A DNA stretch of 64,000 bases from Filosporella fistucella (taxonomy: Eukaryota > Ascomycota > Leotiomycetes > Helotiales): contig JAQJZZ010000011.1 in assembly GCA_030077755.1 (NCBI GenBank), positions 1,240,001-1,304,000 on the forward strand, read 5' to 3'. Position 1 is the stretch's first letter. Every line of letters starts with the position of its first letter. The translations under genes were made by a program, and so were the position numbers. Under the pieces are notes generated by a model. It was not told the DNA's origin, searched no databases, and saw only the letters and a list, made by a program, of their open reading frames with translations. Shown one piece after another: positions 1-10,889 of this stretch.

Positions 1-969
1 GGAATTGGAGACATGTCTTTCGGCGTTGTCCAGTATGAAAGCGAATCCAGCTGTAGTGACACCAAGTATGGCAGATTTACCCTACACCGACAGTTAAGCC
101 TGCTTCAAGAGCCTTCAATCTGAGTCAGTTGGAAAGAGTATCTCCTCCCTACCCGTTCCGAAGATTCTTGCAACATCCGTCATAGTCACACTCTTGGTTC
201 CGACCAGCCCCCTTCCTCTTCCAATTATATAGGTGCAAAGAAAGTGGTACTGTTCACTTTGGGGGTTATTCCTAATGTATATGCACAGTGTGTGCGCATC
301 GGCAGTTTGTCGAGAAGGGTTAGAGTCAGCAGGTAGAACGACTGGCTGGTAGTGCACAGGTGAGACAAAGTGATATGTGTTTTGGGTCATCTAATTTTCA
401 TTAGCTCCCAAGAGAGGATCCTGAACAGGATGATTGCGAGAGCTCGTCATAGTTCGGATGGGATATTTGGTATAGTCCTTTTATTAAAATTTGTCGTAGT
501 TAAGATGAAATGCTTGATGTGTCTACATACTATTTGGAAATTTGTGGCAATTCACAGCACATTTGCTCTCGATCAATTTCGACATTATTAAATAGACCAG
601 TACCGAGGAGTTCATCTCCGATAAGATCAGCCTCGCAAAAACCCAAGAAGGATGGCATAGATTGGTTCTACCAGTTCTTCATATCTGGTTCTAGCTAGGC
701 TAACAGAGCCGTAGGAACATGGTCATTTTCGTCCTCTGAATCTTTGGCTATTCTCTCAATAGCGCATAGATTGATTTGTTTTCTCGAAAGGTGGCGTTCT
801 GGCGGGCTTATACTTACAATGAATGTTTGATTGGTAATCTTGTTTCCACCTGAGAAATTCGGCTCGTGGTCAAGTTTGATTCATTGGCTTTTTAATTCCC
901 ACATGTTACAACCTATTTTCCGTAACCCAGTCAAAACCACTAAAGTCGTTATACACAATAATCCCATGC
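1..969. other. Gap left of glutamate decarboxylase; possible gene fragment at the edge
   Basis: No gene can be supported here. The first ~95 bases are open on both strands (a minus-strand reading after a TAG acceptor contains AILGVTTAGFAFIL, a plus-strand reading contains LSALSSMKANPAVV). An exon of a gene cut by the window edge is possible, but neither reading matches a family I know. The rest is AT-leaning sequence that includes the 3' flank of the decarboxylase gene. Confidence 0.3.
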
Positions 970-2764
970 TTAGCACACAGCCCTGTGGACTCCTTCAGTC
1001 ATTGGTCGCTTGCCCCCTTTACCTTGACCTTTGTCGTGGCTCTGGCCTAGAGTAGCGTGTTGCTTCTCCATACTGGTGTTTTTACTGTGATTTAGGATAT
1101 CCAAGTCGGCTTTATCATTGCCCTAAAATAATTGTTAGAGGTAATTCTTCAAAGACGCTCTCGACCCAGAGTATTTCATCAGACGGGACATGGGATAGAA
1201 CTTACAATTAAGCTTTGTGTTGTTTGGCAGATATCTGAAATCAAGCGGTCCAGAAGATCAAAGCTCATGCTCTCTCTAACCACCACTCTCAAAATCTCCG
1301 TCTTCTCTTCGTTTGGTGGAAGTGGGTAATTAGGAATAATGTATTGTTTTGCTCTCAACAAATTGGAGATAGTTTCTTGCTTCAGATGAGGAAATTCCTT
1401 CTTGAACTCATCGCTGAAACGGAACGCCACCACGGGGAGGCCAGCATTATAGTCGGCAGATGTCTCGTCTTCTTTAGAGAAGACAGCTGCTGTAGCACCA
1501 GCAAAACTGTGAGTTCCCTTTCTTCGATGGATATCAGACACACATGTGTACCATCCTGTGGCTTCGAGAGATTTGGAAAGCAGACGGGCATTGGACATGC
1601 AGTTTTCCATAATCTGCTGGTATCCCGAGAACCCTAGATGGATGAGGTTGTAATATTGTGCGATGACTTGAGCACCAGGTCTTGAGAAATTCAGTGTGTA
1701 TGACTCTTCTGTGCCGCCCAAATAATGCAATTCAAAAACCAGATGCTTTGGGAGGAGAGCCTCATCCCGCCAGATGATCCAGCCTACGCCAGCATAGACG
1801 AGGCCAAATTTGTGGCCAGAGGTATTGATAGACTTGACACGTGGAAGTTCGAAGTTCCATTTTGGTCCTCCAGCTTTTGCGTGTGTGAATGGAGCTACGA
1901 AACCGCCCGAAGCTGCGTCTACATGAATTGGGATATCGACTCCTGTTTTGGCCTCGTACTCATCAAGGATATTGGAAATTTCTTCAACTGGCTCGTAATG
2001 TCCTGTATAAGTAGATCCCAGAATGACAAATATACCAATCGTGTTTTCATCAATATTCTTCTTGACTAACTCAGGATCTAGTCGGTAGTTTGACTTCTCG
2101 GAGACTGGCAGAATACGAGCTTCGACCTCGAAGTAACGAGCAAATTTCTCAAGTGCTACTTGAGCATTTGCACCCATAATAATATTTGGCTTTAAAGTGT
2201 CTTTGCCTTCTTTCTGTCTCTTCTCCTGCCAGCGACGCTTCATAGCCAGCCCCCCAAGATGGATAGCTTCTGATGAGCCGGTAGTGGCTGAGCCAATTGC
2301 CTTCTCGCCCTTTTGAGCACCCCAAAGATTGGCAATAATGCTTACGCAGCGAGCATGCATTTGCATCATTGCTGGGTACTCGTCGGCGTCAGACATATTC
2401 TTTGAGATGTTCTCGAACATCAATTGTTCGGCATGTGTTTCCATGTACGTGCCTACAAAGCTTGCCAGATTCAGATTGGGTCTGCCATCGAGATCCAACT
2501 CATCCTTCAGCATTTGGTGGACCGCATCTGCGGGAGCACCCTTTTGGGGAATTTCGAATTTCGAGATCTCCTGTTTGCTGGCATAGCGCGTCGAGTAAGG
2601 GGTAATATGGGAAGTCCCTCCATTTGTATGTTTGTGTTGCCTTGCAGCGTCCTTCATATGAAGGTCGTGGAGCTTCTTGATAATCTCATCGGGGTCAACC
2701 TGGGATGATTAGGTGCTTGATCCGCGAGACAGGACTAGAGACTTACATGGCGGGCGAGAGACAT
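970..2764 (-). CDS. GAD1: Glutamate decarboxylase (PLP-dependent)
   Basis: Decarboxylates L-glutamate to GABA and CO2, the entry step of the GABA shunt, presumably in the cytosol. Three exons: 2747-2764, 1206-2699 and 970-1122, giving 554 aa. The ATG lies in an 18-base first exon (MSLARH), joined through a 47-base intron to VDPDEIIKKLHDLH. The last intron has a GTAAGT donor and restores a C-terminus ending in GVHRAVC. Visible family features are the cofactor-binding HVDAASGGF near residues 265-273 and the PLP lysine in SGHKFG (about K303), in a group II decarboxylase fold of normal fungal length. The uninterrupted part alone would give wrong N- and C-termini. Its neighbour, the fasciclin gene, is divergent across 1.4 kb, so no shared role is implied. 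Confidence 0.93.
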
Positions 2765-4193
2765 TTTGGAGGTAGACTTGAAATAAATGGATAGTTATAA
2801 AGGTGTCAACAGGCGGGAGAACGCAAAGGTAAGTATGGAGAAGGAACAGGTCTAAAGACGAAAAGAGTTTTCATGTATTGCAGCAGTGTGCCATGACGAC
2901 AGTTAGACCTACCATCCAGGTCGTACTCACTAGAGGAGCCTTCCACAAATCAGGCGTAGTTGCAGAAGCATAATAGATTTGGACCACAACTTGCTATAAT
3001 TCGTCAAATCAGACTGCTGGTGTAAAAGCTATACCTGTGAATGGGAAATATTGAACTGGGCCAAGACGTAATAGCACCCAAGCGGCTGCTCCACAAGAAA
3101 AGCTTGGTTTGAATCCCTGCCAAGCGAAGCAGGCGAATTGAATCAGAACGGGGCAGGAAAAATCCGAAATATGGTACTTTAGAGGTATGAGCAGGGTGGA
3201 GCTGTATATGAAGCACATACAAGTAATTTCCAGATACCAAGGGATAAAAATATCTGGGAAGAGGAAAAAGACTTGTATTTGAGTGCCAAGCCAAGCACAA
3301 TCCCACATCGGCTGCTTTCCCCTGATATATCCCCGCATCAGGTGATGTTCTCCATTGAAACTTTGAAGCTCTTATCGCCATTGATAACGGAGCTGTTCCC
3401 ACCGTGCTGGACTCTCGGATCTTGCAAAGCACAAAGCGGCGTCGGAACATACTTGTACACAGTAAGACGCTCTATGATGCTGCTTTACTTCAAGGTTGTA
3501 CTGTATCAGTCGACTCGTCATCCCGAGCATCCCGCTTCAGAGCTCCAAAAGTTCGAGCGACGCCCCTTGAAATGAATGTATTATCTCGAGGTATATGCCT
3601 ACCCATATAATACCTATATATTAGCTCTTTTCTTCCTCTACTACTCTCAAGTTCAGTCTGCGCTAGGCAACGAGATGCTCAATTCTTGTTCAATCTTGGT
3701 ACAACTGCCCTGAAAGTATGACCGACAACGAACAAACGAAGAGTATGGCATTTCAGTCGGCATCAGGATACACCGACCGAGGGGTAAATGCACAGGGATT
3801 GTGCTCCCCATACAACCCAAATATTGCCTTCAACATGTCGATGATGATGCGATGCACCAGTAGCATGCCACGCAAGCTCTAAAGCCTCGACAAACCTCAA
3901 TTCCGACACACCGGAATCCGCTCTAAGGCTTCTTCCCACGAATCGGCTCGCCTTGAAGCTCATTCTCCGAATCCCCAGTAGCTCTTACTCTTTCGTATTC
4001 TATCCTCGGATTACGGTAGGTAACCATCCCAATTGGCTCGTCAATCGATATCGGTTTAGAACACCAAATGTATCACCTCATATTGGCCGCGTATGCCAAC
4101 ATCCAACTGAACAAGCGTCATTGACGAAACTTCATATTCTTCCTCTTCCTTACACCCCCTTTCCTTCAGCTTCGTTCATCTATCACCACCAAA
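2765..4193. other. Divergent intergenic region between GAD1 and the fasciclin gene
   Basis: This 1.4 kb holds the upstream regions of two divergent genes. Open frames in it (for example 3004-3450 on the minus strand) show no protein-like composition or family resemblance. The stretch just before 4194 is pyrimidine-rich, as is usual for fungal 5' leaders (CTTCCTCTTCC, CACCCCCTTTCC). I see no RNA gene or mobile element. Confidence 0.5.
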
Positions 4194-5686
4194 ATGAAGT
4201 TTGCTACTCTACTGCCGCTTGCGGCATTGACTTCAGCTTTTGTGATTCCTGACGAAGAGCTTACCAGCCAGATCGTGGCCGAGTCTAAAAGCCATCAAAC
4301 CTTCCTCGATAGATTGCAGGGCAATATTGACAATGTCTGGACTGGTGTCGAAGAGACTTTCAAAGATGCCGTTGCATTCGGTGGAAATGCATTCGACAAC
4401 GCCATCAATACTGCCAGTGATGTCACTGAGAAGGCCAAGACCACATTCGAATGCCACCATTCAATGATGAAGTTTGATGGCCAAGGGTGGCTCGACTCTG
4501 CCGTTTCGACTTTAGAAGATTTCGATCTTTTTGATCACCCTCATCACAAGCCAGGGAAACCTCCTCACCATCGCCCCCATCATCCCGGCCATGGACATCC
4601 TGGACATGGCAAGCATCCGGTCAACAAGACCATCTATCAGTTGATTTCAGAGAGCAAATATACCACAAAGCTTGCTAAGCTCATCAATGAGTATCCAGAT
4701 CTGGTTGATACCTTGAACGGTACTGCTGCAAACTACACCCTCTTTGCACCAACCGACAAAGCCTTCGAGAAAATACCCAAAGGACACAAGAAGCCATCGA
4801 AGGAATTGATCAAGAAAGTGCTTGCATATCACCTCTCACCAGAATTCTATCCCGCCGGCAGAGTTTTGGTCACTCATACAATCCCAACTGCGTTGGGTGA
4901 GGATGCCCTGGGAGGCGAGCCACAGCGTCTGCGTGTAGGATTTGGAGTTCCCAAAGGATTGAACCTCAACTTTTACAGCAAAATTATTGCCATCAATATT
5001 GTGAGTGCACACCCCGCTGTTATCCGTCTTTTTTCTTACATGAATAGTTCGCTACCAACGGTGTCATTCACGGCATCGACTCTCTCCTTCTTCCACCCCC
5101 ACCTGCTTTGAAGATAATCGAAATTCTCCCCGGGGAGTTCAGCACACTTTCACTTGCTCTCGGAAAGACGGGTCTCTTGAAAACAATCGAGGATGCTCCA
5201 CATGAGGGAGGAACTATTTTTGCTCCATCCAACTGGGCTTTCAAGAAGCTGGGTCCAAGAATTAATGCTTTCCTCTTCAGCAAGTACGGAGAGAAATATC
5301 TTAAAGCACTTCTCAAGTACCACATCGTGGCCAATGAGACTTTGTACTCTGATGCTTTCTACCAATCTAAGAGTCAGCAAGACGAGGGTATGGACGAGCA
5401 GGACATCCCCAAAGGAAAATACCATGTTGATCTCCCAACCCTTCTTGAAGATAAGAGTCTAAGCATTGATGTTGCGAGATATGGTGGGTTCATTAGCATC
5501 AAGATCAATGGCTTTACCACTGTCGCTGTACAAGATGGTATTGCCAAGGATGGTGTCATCCAAGTCCTCAGCTCAGTCTTGATTCCACCCAAGACACCAG
5601 GTGGTGATGCCGAAGAGGTAACTGAGGAGATGGATTTGGAGGAGTTCAAGATGAGGTTGATTCCAAATATGCAGGAGGAGTTGTAA
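4194..5686 (+). CDS. Secreted fasciclin (FAS1) domain protein with His-rich linker
   Basis: Two exons, 4194-5000 and 5048-5686 (phase 0), giving 481 aa. Residues 1-15 form a signal peptide (MKFATLLPLAALTSA). A His/Pro/Gly-rich segment at residues ~115-141 carries 11 histidines. Two FAS1-like domains follow. The first starts near residue 145 and includes NYTLFAPTDKAFEKIP; the second, mostly in exon 2, includes GGTIFAPSNWAFKKLG, matching the conserved FAPT/S-x-AF motif. FAS1 domains mediate adhesion and cell-surface or matrix interactions, so a secreted or wall-associated role is likely. No GPI signal is seen at the acidic C-terminus. The His cluster could bind metal; that is inference. The intron is needed because the first frame otherwise runs into unrelated sequence and the second domain would lack its ATNGVIHGID lead-in. 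Confidence 0.88.
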
Positions 5687-6187
5687 TCTATAGCAAAATC
5701 TTTGGAAAGGTCACAGGAGCAAATTCAAAACGACACAGAACATTATGATTGTAAGAAAACAGAGCAATAGGATAGTCTAGGGCGTGGGTTATGGAATGGG
5801 GTTGGAAATATTACATTCTTTATTCACAATCTTATAATCAACCCAGAGCTCCAGAAGAGCTGCAATAAACCAATTGTCTACCCCTCCATCACACGTGACC
5901 ACCCCACCTTTAGGGCAGGCTGGACAATTTTTGGGTTCTACAGGCAATGATAATTGCGGAGAGGTAGCTCTGTACTCCGTATTCACTGTATTGCTATAAG
6001 TCGGGATTCGGTTCGGCCGAACTGCATTCTCAAAGTAGTTCGCCGGTCAGCTTTCAGATCCCCCCACTCGCAGAAGTGTATGTCAACTCTACTTCCCTGA
6101 TTCCCTCATGATACCTCCTCGTTGAGTACTGCATTTCAGATCACACATGAAGCCCAAGGAGGGAAGGTTGCAATAAACACCGGTAAA
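5687..6187. other. Intergenic region between the fasciclin and GNAT genes
   Basis: About 500 bases of 3' flank and promoter. Short open frames here look like noise. No RNA gene or repeat recognised. Confidence 0.5.
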
Positions 6188-7068
6188 ATGGAAGAAAAAG
6201 GAAGTGGAGTTGTGTTCGAAACAGAAAGATTATCATTTGAACGACTCGGCGAAAAACATATTGAGGATTTCTATGAGCTGTGGGCCACTCCCGAGGCAGT
6301 CATATGGTCGTTCGTCCCCCCTTTTTCACTAGAGTTTTAATAAGATACCCTCACAAGAGTCTTCAACGCTTTTCCTTCCCTAAATCAAACAGTAAAAACG
6401 AAAATTTGCCGAAACTTGTATCCCTATGCCACTTCTCCTACCATGCCAAAAAGCGATCACCAGACTAACAAACTCTAGATCCAGAGACATAATAACGGAT
6501 CTTGAAGAAACCAGAGAACACCTGGCAAACATTCTTCCTAACGACATAAATCCAGACATTGACAAGTTCGCTGTTATACTCAAAGGAGAGACCAACGAGC
6601 GGGGAGGGGAGAAATGTATAGGGCTGGTAGGTACGAATAGGTGGAGCGATCAAGGGATGGAAACAGGCTATTGCATGAACATTAGGTATTGGGGGAAAGG
6701 GTACGCTACTGAAGCTTTTAGGGCATTTCTGCGGGAGTTTTGGCAATTCGAAGGTATGTTAGATTTAGTGAAATTGGTCTCTCGAAGCAGGAAGCCACTT
6801 TGACAGATTTGGAGATTGATAAGAGACTAATAGCAATACAGAGAGAAAGAATATCCAGAGATTGGTCGCGAAAGTTAGTCCGGGGAATGTGGCCAGTCAG
6901 AAGGTAATTGCGAAGTGTGGAGGAAAGGAAGGGGAGGTATTGGAAAAGGCATACTCCAGGTTCCTGGATGGCGGGGTAAAAACTGATATCCATTGCTGGT
7001 ATTTTGATCGACCTGAGGAGAAAGAGTTAGAAGGGGCACAAATAGCAGTGAAAGAGGTAGAAGCTTAA
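6188..7068 (+). CDS. GNAT-family N-acetyltransferase (RimJ/RimL-like)
   Basis: Three exons, 6188-6309, 6479-6753 and 6842-7068, giving 207 aa. The joined protein reads as an acetyl-CoA-dependent acyltransferase of the Acetyltransf_3 type. The N-terminus is FETERLSFERLGEKHIEDFYELW. The first junction restores IWSSRDIITDLEET, a pattern common at this place in the fungal family. Next comes YCMNIRYWGKGYATEAFRAF, whose WGKGYATEA is the pyrophosphate-binding loop, and then NVASQKVIAKCGG in the C-terminal part. The substrate cannot be deduced. The first donor (GTTCGT) is weak, so the exact 5' junction is less certain than the family. ATG 6188 is the first in-frame start. Confidence 0.78.
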
Positions 7069-7125
7069 TCTAATACCATAAGATGATCAACATAAGTATA
7101 TTCAGTTTTGAGGAAGATATTTAGT

Positions 7126-8128
7126 CTATATTTTGTCCACAATATCCTTCCCCTCCGCTTCTGCCTTTAATCTCGCCTTCTCAGCTTTCTCTCTCTTTTC
7201 CTTCCTCTCACTAGATCGGTCCCCAAAAAGCTCGAAATGTGGTCTCATCATGATTGTATATTTAACGAGCTCCTCCATGCAATCCACCAACCTCTCCCGG
7301 TTGCCGCTTGGCAATAATCTTGCTTTACCACTGCCATCTCCTCCCTCATCCTCGAATTGCTTCCATGCCATCGGCAAGCTGCTCTGATTCGGGATCGTGA
7401 ACATACGCATCCATCTCCCCAATATCCTGAGACTATTCACAGCATTGAAGCTCTGAGAACCACCATTGATCTGGATTACAGATAATGTTCGTCCTTGTGT
7501 AGGGCGGATAGAGCCAGTTGCCAAGGGAATCCAATCTATTTGATTCTTGAATACAGCGGTCAGATTGCCATGCTGTTCTGGAGAAACCCATACGTGTCCA
7601 TCGGACCATTGTGAAAGTGAGCGGAGCTCTTGGACAGAGGGGTGGGTGTCTGGGGCCGAATCGCGAATTGGGAGGAGAGAGGGATTGAAGACTCGGACGT
7701 CGCAGCCAAGACGGTGCAGGATTCGGGAGGCTTCGAATGCCATTAATTTTGAGTATGAACTGTTTGCGTTAGCATAATTTTACAGTGGAAGGTTTGATCG
7801 ATTACCGTTTCCGCAAGCTCCCATATAAAACAAGTATTTTCAGTCTTGATCTTGTATTCTGGAGATCCGTCTCGGCCATGCGGATCACAGTGTCCAATTC
7901 CAACTCCGAGATCCAGTCTTTTGCTTCGACTTCTGGATCAAGAAGGAACGGTCGGTACTTTGCCCTGATATCGGCATCGTCTTCTGCCTCTGATATAGCA
8001 AGGCTTGGGCATTGTGCCAGTGTTCGAAAGCCACTCGGAGGGGTCAAGTATGAACCCATCCGAAACGAGGATTTGGAGATAGAATTGACTCGCAGTAGAG
8101 GACGGGTAGAGAGGAGAAGAGTTCTCAT
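7126..8128 (-). CDS. arsH: ArsH-type NADPH-dependent FMN reductase
   Basis: Exons 7806-8128 and 7126-7759, 318 aa. ArsH proteins are flavodoxin-fold FMN oxidoreductases linked to resistance to arsenicals and oxidative stress. The sequence shows the family core: YRPFLLDPEVEAKDW, then the FMN-binding GSLRKRSYSKLMAFEASR created exactly by the splice junction, SDGHVWVSPEQHGNLT, and LRILGRWMRMFTIPNQSS. The N-terminal ~35 residues are Arg/Ser/Leu-rich (MRTLLLSTRPLLRV) and could be a mitochondrial presequence, with an internal start at MGSYLTPPSG as the alternative. The C-terminal ~30 residues are a charged Lys/Glu helix. No other arsenic genes are adjacent. It diverges from the thioesterase gene to its right. 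Confidence 0.92.
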
Positions 8129-8580
8129 GGAGGAGTGTAACGTGTGAGAAAGGTAGGGGAAGAAGACATGATGTAGCACCAAACTTATTTTTAAATATCT
8201 CGAGGACGACAGTGCTAGACCCTGTCTTGAAATCTTTATCGCTGGAATGTCACTGGGGCTTATCCATTGAACGAGAGTTCAGGGGCAGCTGTAGGGGTCC
8301 GATATTCCCGTGACAGCGTGTGATTGGGGCTGTTTGAAACCTGCAGGAAGATCCACCGAGGTTCACTTTGTGTTAGGCAAGAGGGCACTTCGAGATTCAA
8401 CATTGTCCTCCATGATACGGATCCAGAGGTGTCACACTGCAACACAGCGCGTCAAATATTCACCTACAGAGTGATCTCAGAATACATTCGCATCACTTTC
8501 ATCCCTGCCTGGCTCAAACTCCAAGCTGTGCACTCTCCTCTCTCGATTTCGGCCTAGTCGCTGCACTTCTTGTCGACAAT
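8129..8580. promoter_or_regulatory. Divergent promoter region, arsH / thioesterase-like gene
   Basis: 452 bases between two start codons facing away from each other. No specific operator could be recognised. Confidence 0.5.
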
Positions 8581-9504
8581 ATGATCAACAGGATACCCAT
8601 ACGAACATTCTCTGCTTTGTCGCCGTATAAATCGATACCACGAGCCTCACAAAGATGCCTAAGAAAACAAATATCCCAGCCCGCAAAGCGAATCTGCTTG
8701 CGACCATTTTCGATCTCTCGTTCTCGAAACGCTAATCCTATACAGAGCAACCTGAGTCCTCCTCTACAAGAGCCCGTCCTACCAAATCAATCATCGCCAA
8801 ACCCAACATCACAACCCCAAGCTAAGCCTAAGCGCTCTCTCAGACCCTATATCTATGCGACTATCTTCTTTATATTCGGCGCCACAGCAGGACAATATAT
8901 TCGAATGGTTCTAGCTCCACCAGCTCTCCCAGCAGCAGGCACAAAAGCAGACAATAATATGGTAGAATATATCCAAAGACAAGCGGAGAAACTGCCAATT
9001 GTGCAATCACTATCCACAGATCCAAATTGGACAAGCCACGAAGCATATACTAGCTTGGCAGACAGTGAACGATCACATAGACTTACCACTGGTCCATTAG
9101 CTGGTGCAAGAGCCCTAGGTGGATTTCAGAGGATATTCTACAACAAGGAGACAGGAGAGACGATTACAGTTATCTGGTTTGGAGGCGTGATTGCTGGATG
9201 GCCGGGAGTTACTCATGGAGGGGTCACCGCTACAATTATGGATGAGGCCTTAGGGAGGTGTGCTATCAAGCTTTTCCCTAGCAACACGGGTGTAACTGCG
9301 AATTTGGAGCTGAATTACCTGAAGCCCATTGTGACCAATAGCTTCTATGTTATTAGAGCTGTACCGGAGCAGGGTCATACAGATAGGAAAGCGTGGGTTA
9401 ATGGACGGTTAGAGATGTTGAATGGAGCGGTCTGTGTGGAGGCTAAAGCGTTGTTTGTGGTTCCAAAGAAGTTTAATACGAGGCCTCTTGGAGGCAATTT
9501 CTAG
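8581..9504 (+). CDS. Mitochondrial membrane-anchored hotdog (4HBT) thioesterase-like protein
   Basis: Single exon, 307 aa. The first ~55 residues are Arg/Ser-rich without acids (IRTFSALSPYKSIPRASQR), typical of a mitochondrial presequence. A Pro/Gln-rich linker follows, then one membrane segment near residues 90-108 (YIYATIFFIFGATAGQYI). The C-terminal half is a hotdog domain with VIWFGGVIAGWPGVTHGG, where the HGG turn is the 4HBT hallmark, followed by TIMDEALGRCAI. This layout matches a fungal family of mitochondrial thioesterase-superfamily proteins. The acyl substrate is unknown. The ATG is preceded by a pyrimidine-rich leader (CTTCTTGTCGACAATATG). Confidence 0.85.
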   Translation: MINRIPIRTFSALSPYKSIPRASQRCLRKQISQPAKRICLRPFSISRSRNANPIQSNLSPPLQEPVLPNQSSPNPTSQPQAKPKRSLRPYIYATIFFIFGATAGQYIRMVLAPPALPAAGTKADNNMVEYIQRQAEKLPIVQSLSTDPNWTSHEAYTSLADSERSHRLTTGPLAGARALGGFQRIFYNKETGETITVIWFGGVIAGWPGVTHGGVTATIMDEALGRCAIKLFPSNTGVTANLELNYLKPIVTNSFYVIRAVPEQGHTDRKAWVNGRLEMLNGAVCVEAKALFVVPKKFNTRPLGGNF

Positions 9505-10889
9505 AGAAATTGGCTGGGCCTGAAAGATCGGTCCCAGAGTACTGTATGTGTAAAGAAAGATAGAATTATACCTAGCCAGAATTGTTACTGATGATATATC
9601 GTTTCGCAAAGTTTTATTGGACTCTCAAGGCAATCTAGAACTTTGAATCCATTCTCTGCGGTCATCGTATCAGTTGTTCTGGTAGTATTACTTTGTGTAC
9701 TCTCTCTAGCCCGAGTACGGAGAATCAGTCATTGAAGGAATGGAAACCTTTGTATCTAGAGAATGGTTTGCTATCACTCAGGGGGATACGAATAGAGGAG
9801 CTACAACCAAGGTCTCTCTTTCTCTGATTTGGAAGCTTGCATTCTGACTTTGAAACTCTACATTCGTTTAGAAAGTTTTAATTTTTTTGGAATTTGAACA
9901 TCATGGGTGTGGCTCTCCTTCCTAGATACTACCTCTTGGAATCACTCTTCAGGAAATCCTGTTGCCAAATTACCACAGCAATACCAAATCACATTTGATG
10001 TTGCACATGCTATATTAAGTTATAATTAAGTTGTGATCAAATTTTGTTCCTCGAAAAATATAGCTGCAATTACATTTGCCAAATAACATGAACTTCAATC
10101 TCTTCTCTATCATTTTCACTATCACGTCAATCAGCAAATTATCTTGCATTTCAATTAATAAAACACATATATCATTTCAGACCAAATAGCACAAAACAAT
10201 GTTAGTGACTCAATAAGCTTCTCGCAGTTCGAGGGTTTTTTTGATGTGCTTGAGCTTTCGGATGATAAATGCTGCGAATAGCCAACTTTTAACATATCAA
10301 TCACAGCATACCTATCTCTACGTCCACTGGTGCTCTTCTATCCTCTACCTTGACAGACACAGGACTCGGAGGCTCATGAAGAAGAAACAACAACACCTCC
10401 ATCTCTATTCATCGCACATAGCATTCACGTGATCGCTAATTACCCCTTTCACACGCTCCAAAGTCACAGGATGAGAGATTTTCTTTGTGATAATTATCTT
10501 CTACAATGATTCTACCGATTTTTCGGGTCCATTCTATGCTGTAGTAACAAGAGCCAGCCAGTCCATGCATGCAAGATACTCAGCACAAAGCCCCAAGCCT
10601 GTATGACTCAGTCATGTCACTAGCTGGAGCCCAGTTTGGTACATTAACGCCAAAGCAATATTAGAAGTGTATCCCTAGACAAGAAAACAGGCAGAGCTGT
10701 AGCTCAACACGAATAAACTTTCCTCGCAACTAAGGGACCAGGATAAAAAAACGGTCGAAGAATACCTCCCACGCAAAGTAATGAAAACTCAAGATAGTAG
10801 AATCCATGCAACACGAATCCAGTCTCGAAAGTGTTCAGAAGAAACATTAAGTAAACTTTGATGGCGACATAGACTCAACAAAAAGCACC
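9505..10889. other. AT-rich intergenic region without recognisable gene
   Basis: 1.4 kb of 3' flanks of two genes that converge. Composition is visibly AT-rich around 9880-10200. A TCACGTGA palindrome lies at 10425-10432. The single open frame at 10241-10432 is not protein-like. Nothing else supported. Confidence 0.5.

Noticed and set aside
1..95. Possible exon at the left edge
   Set aside because: Open on both strands and too short to assign; kept only as a note in the gap entry.
3004..3450. 148-aa minus-strand open frame between GAD1 and the fasciclin gene
   Set aside because: Composition is irregular, no splice context and no family resemblance; it overlaps other frames equally open.
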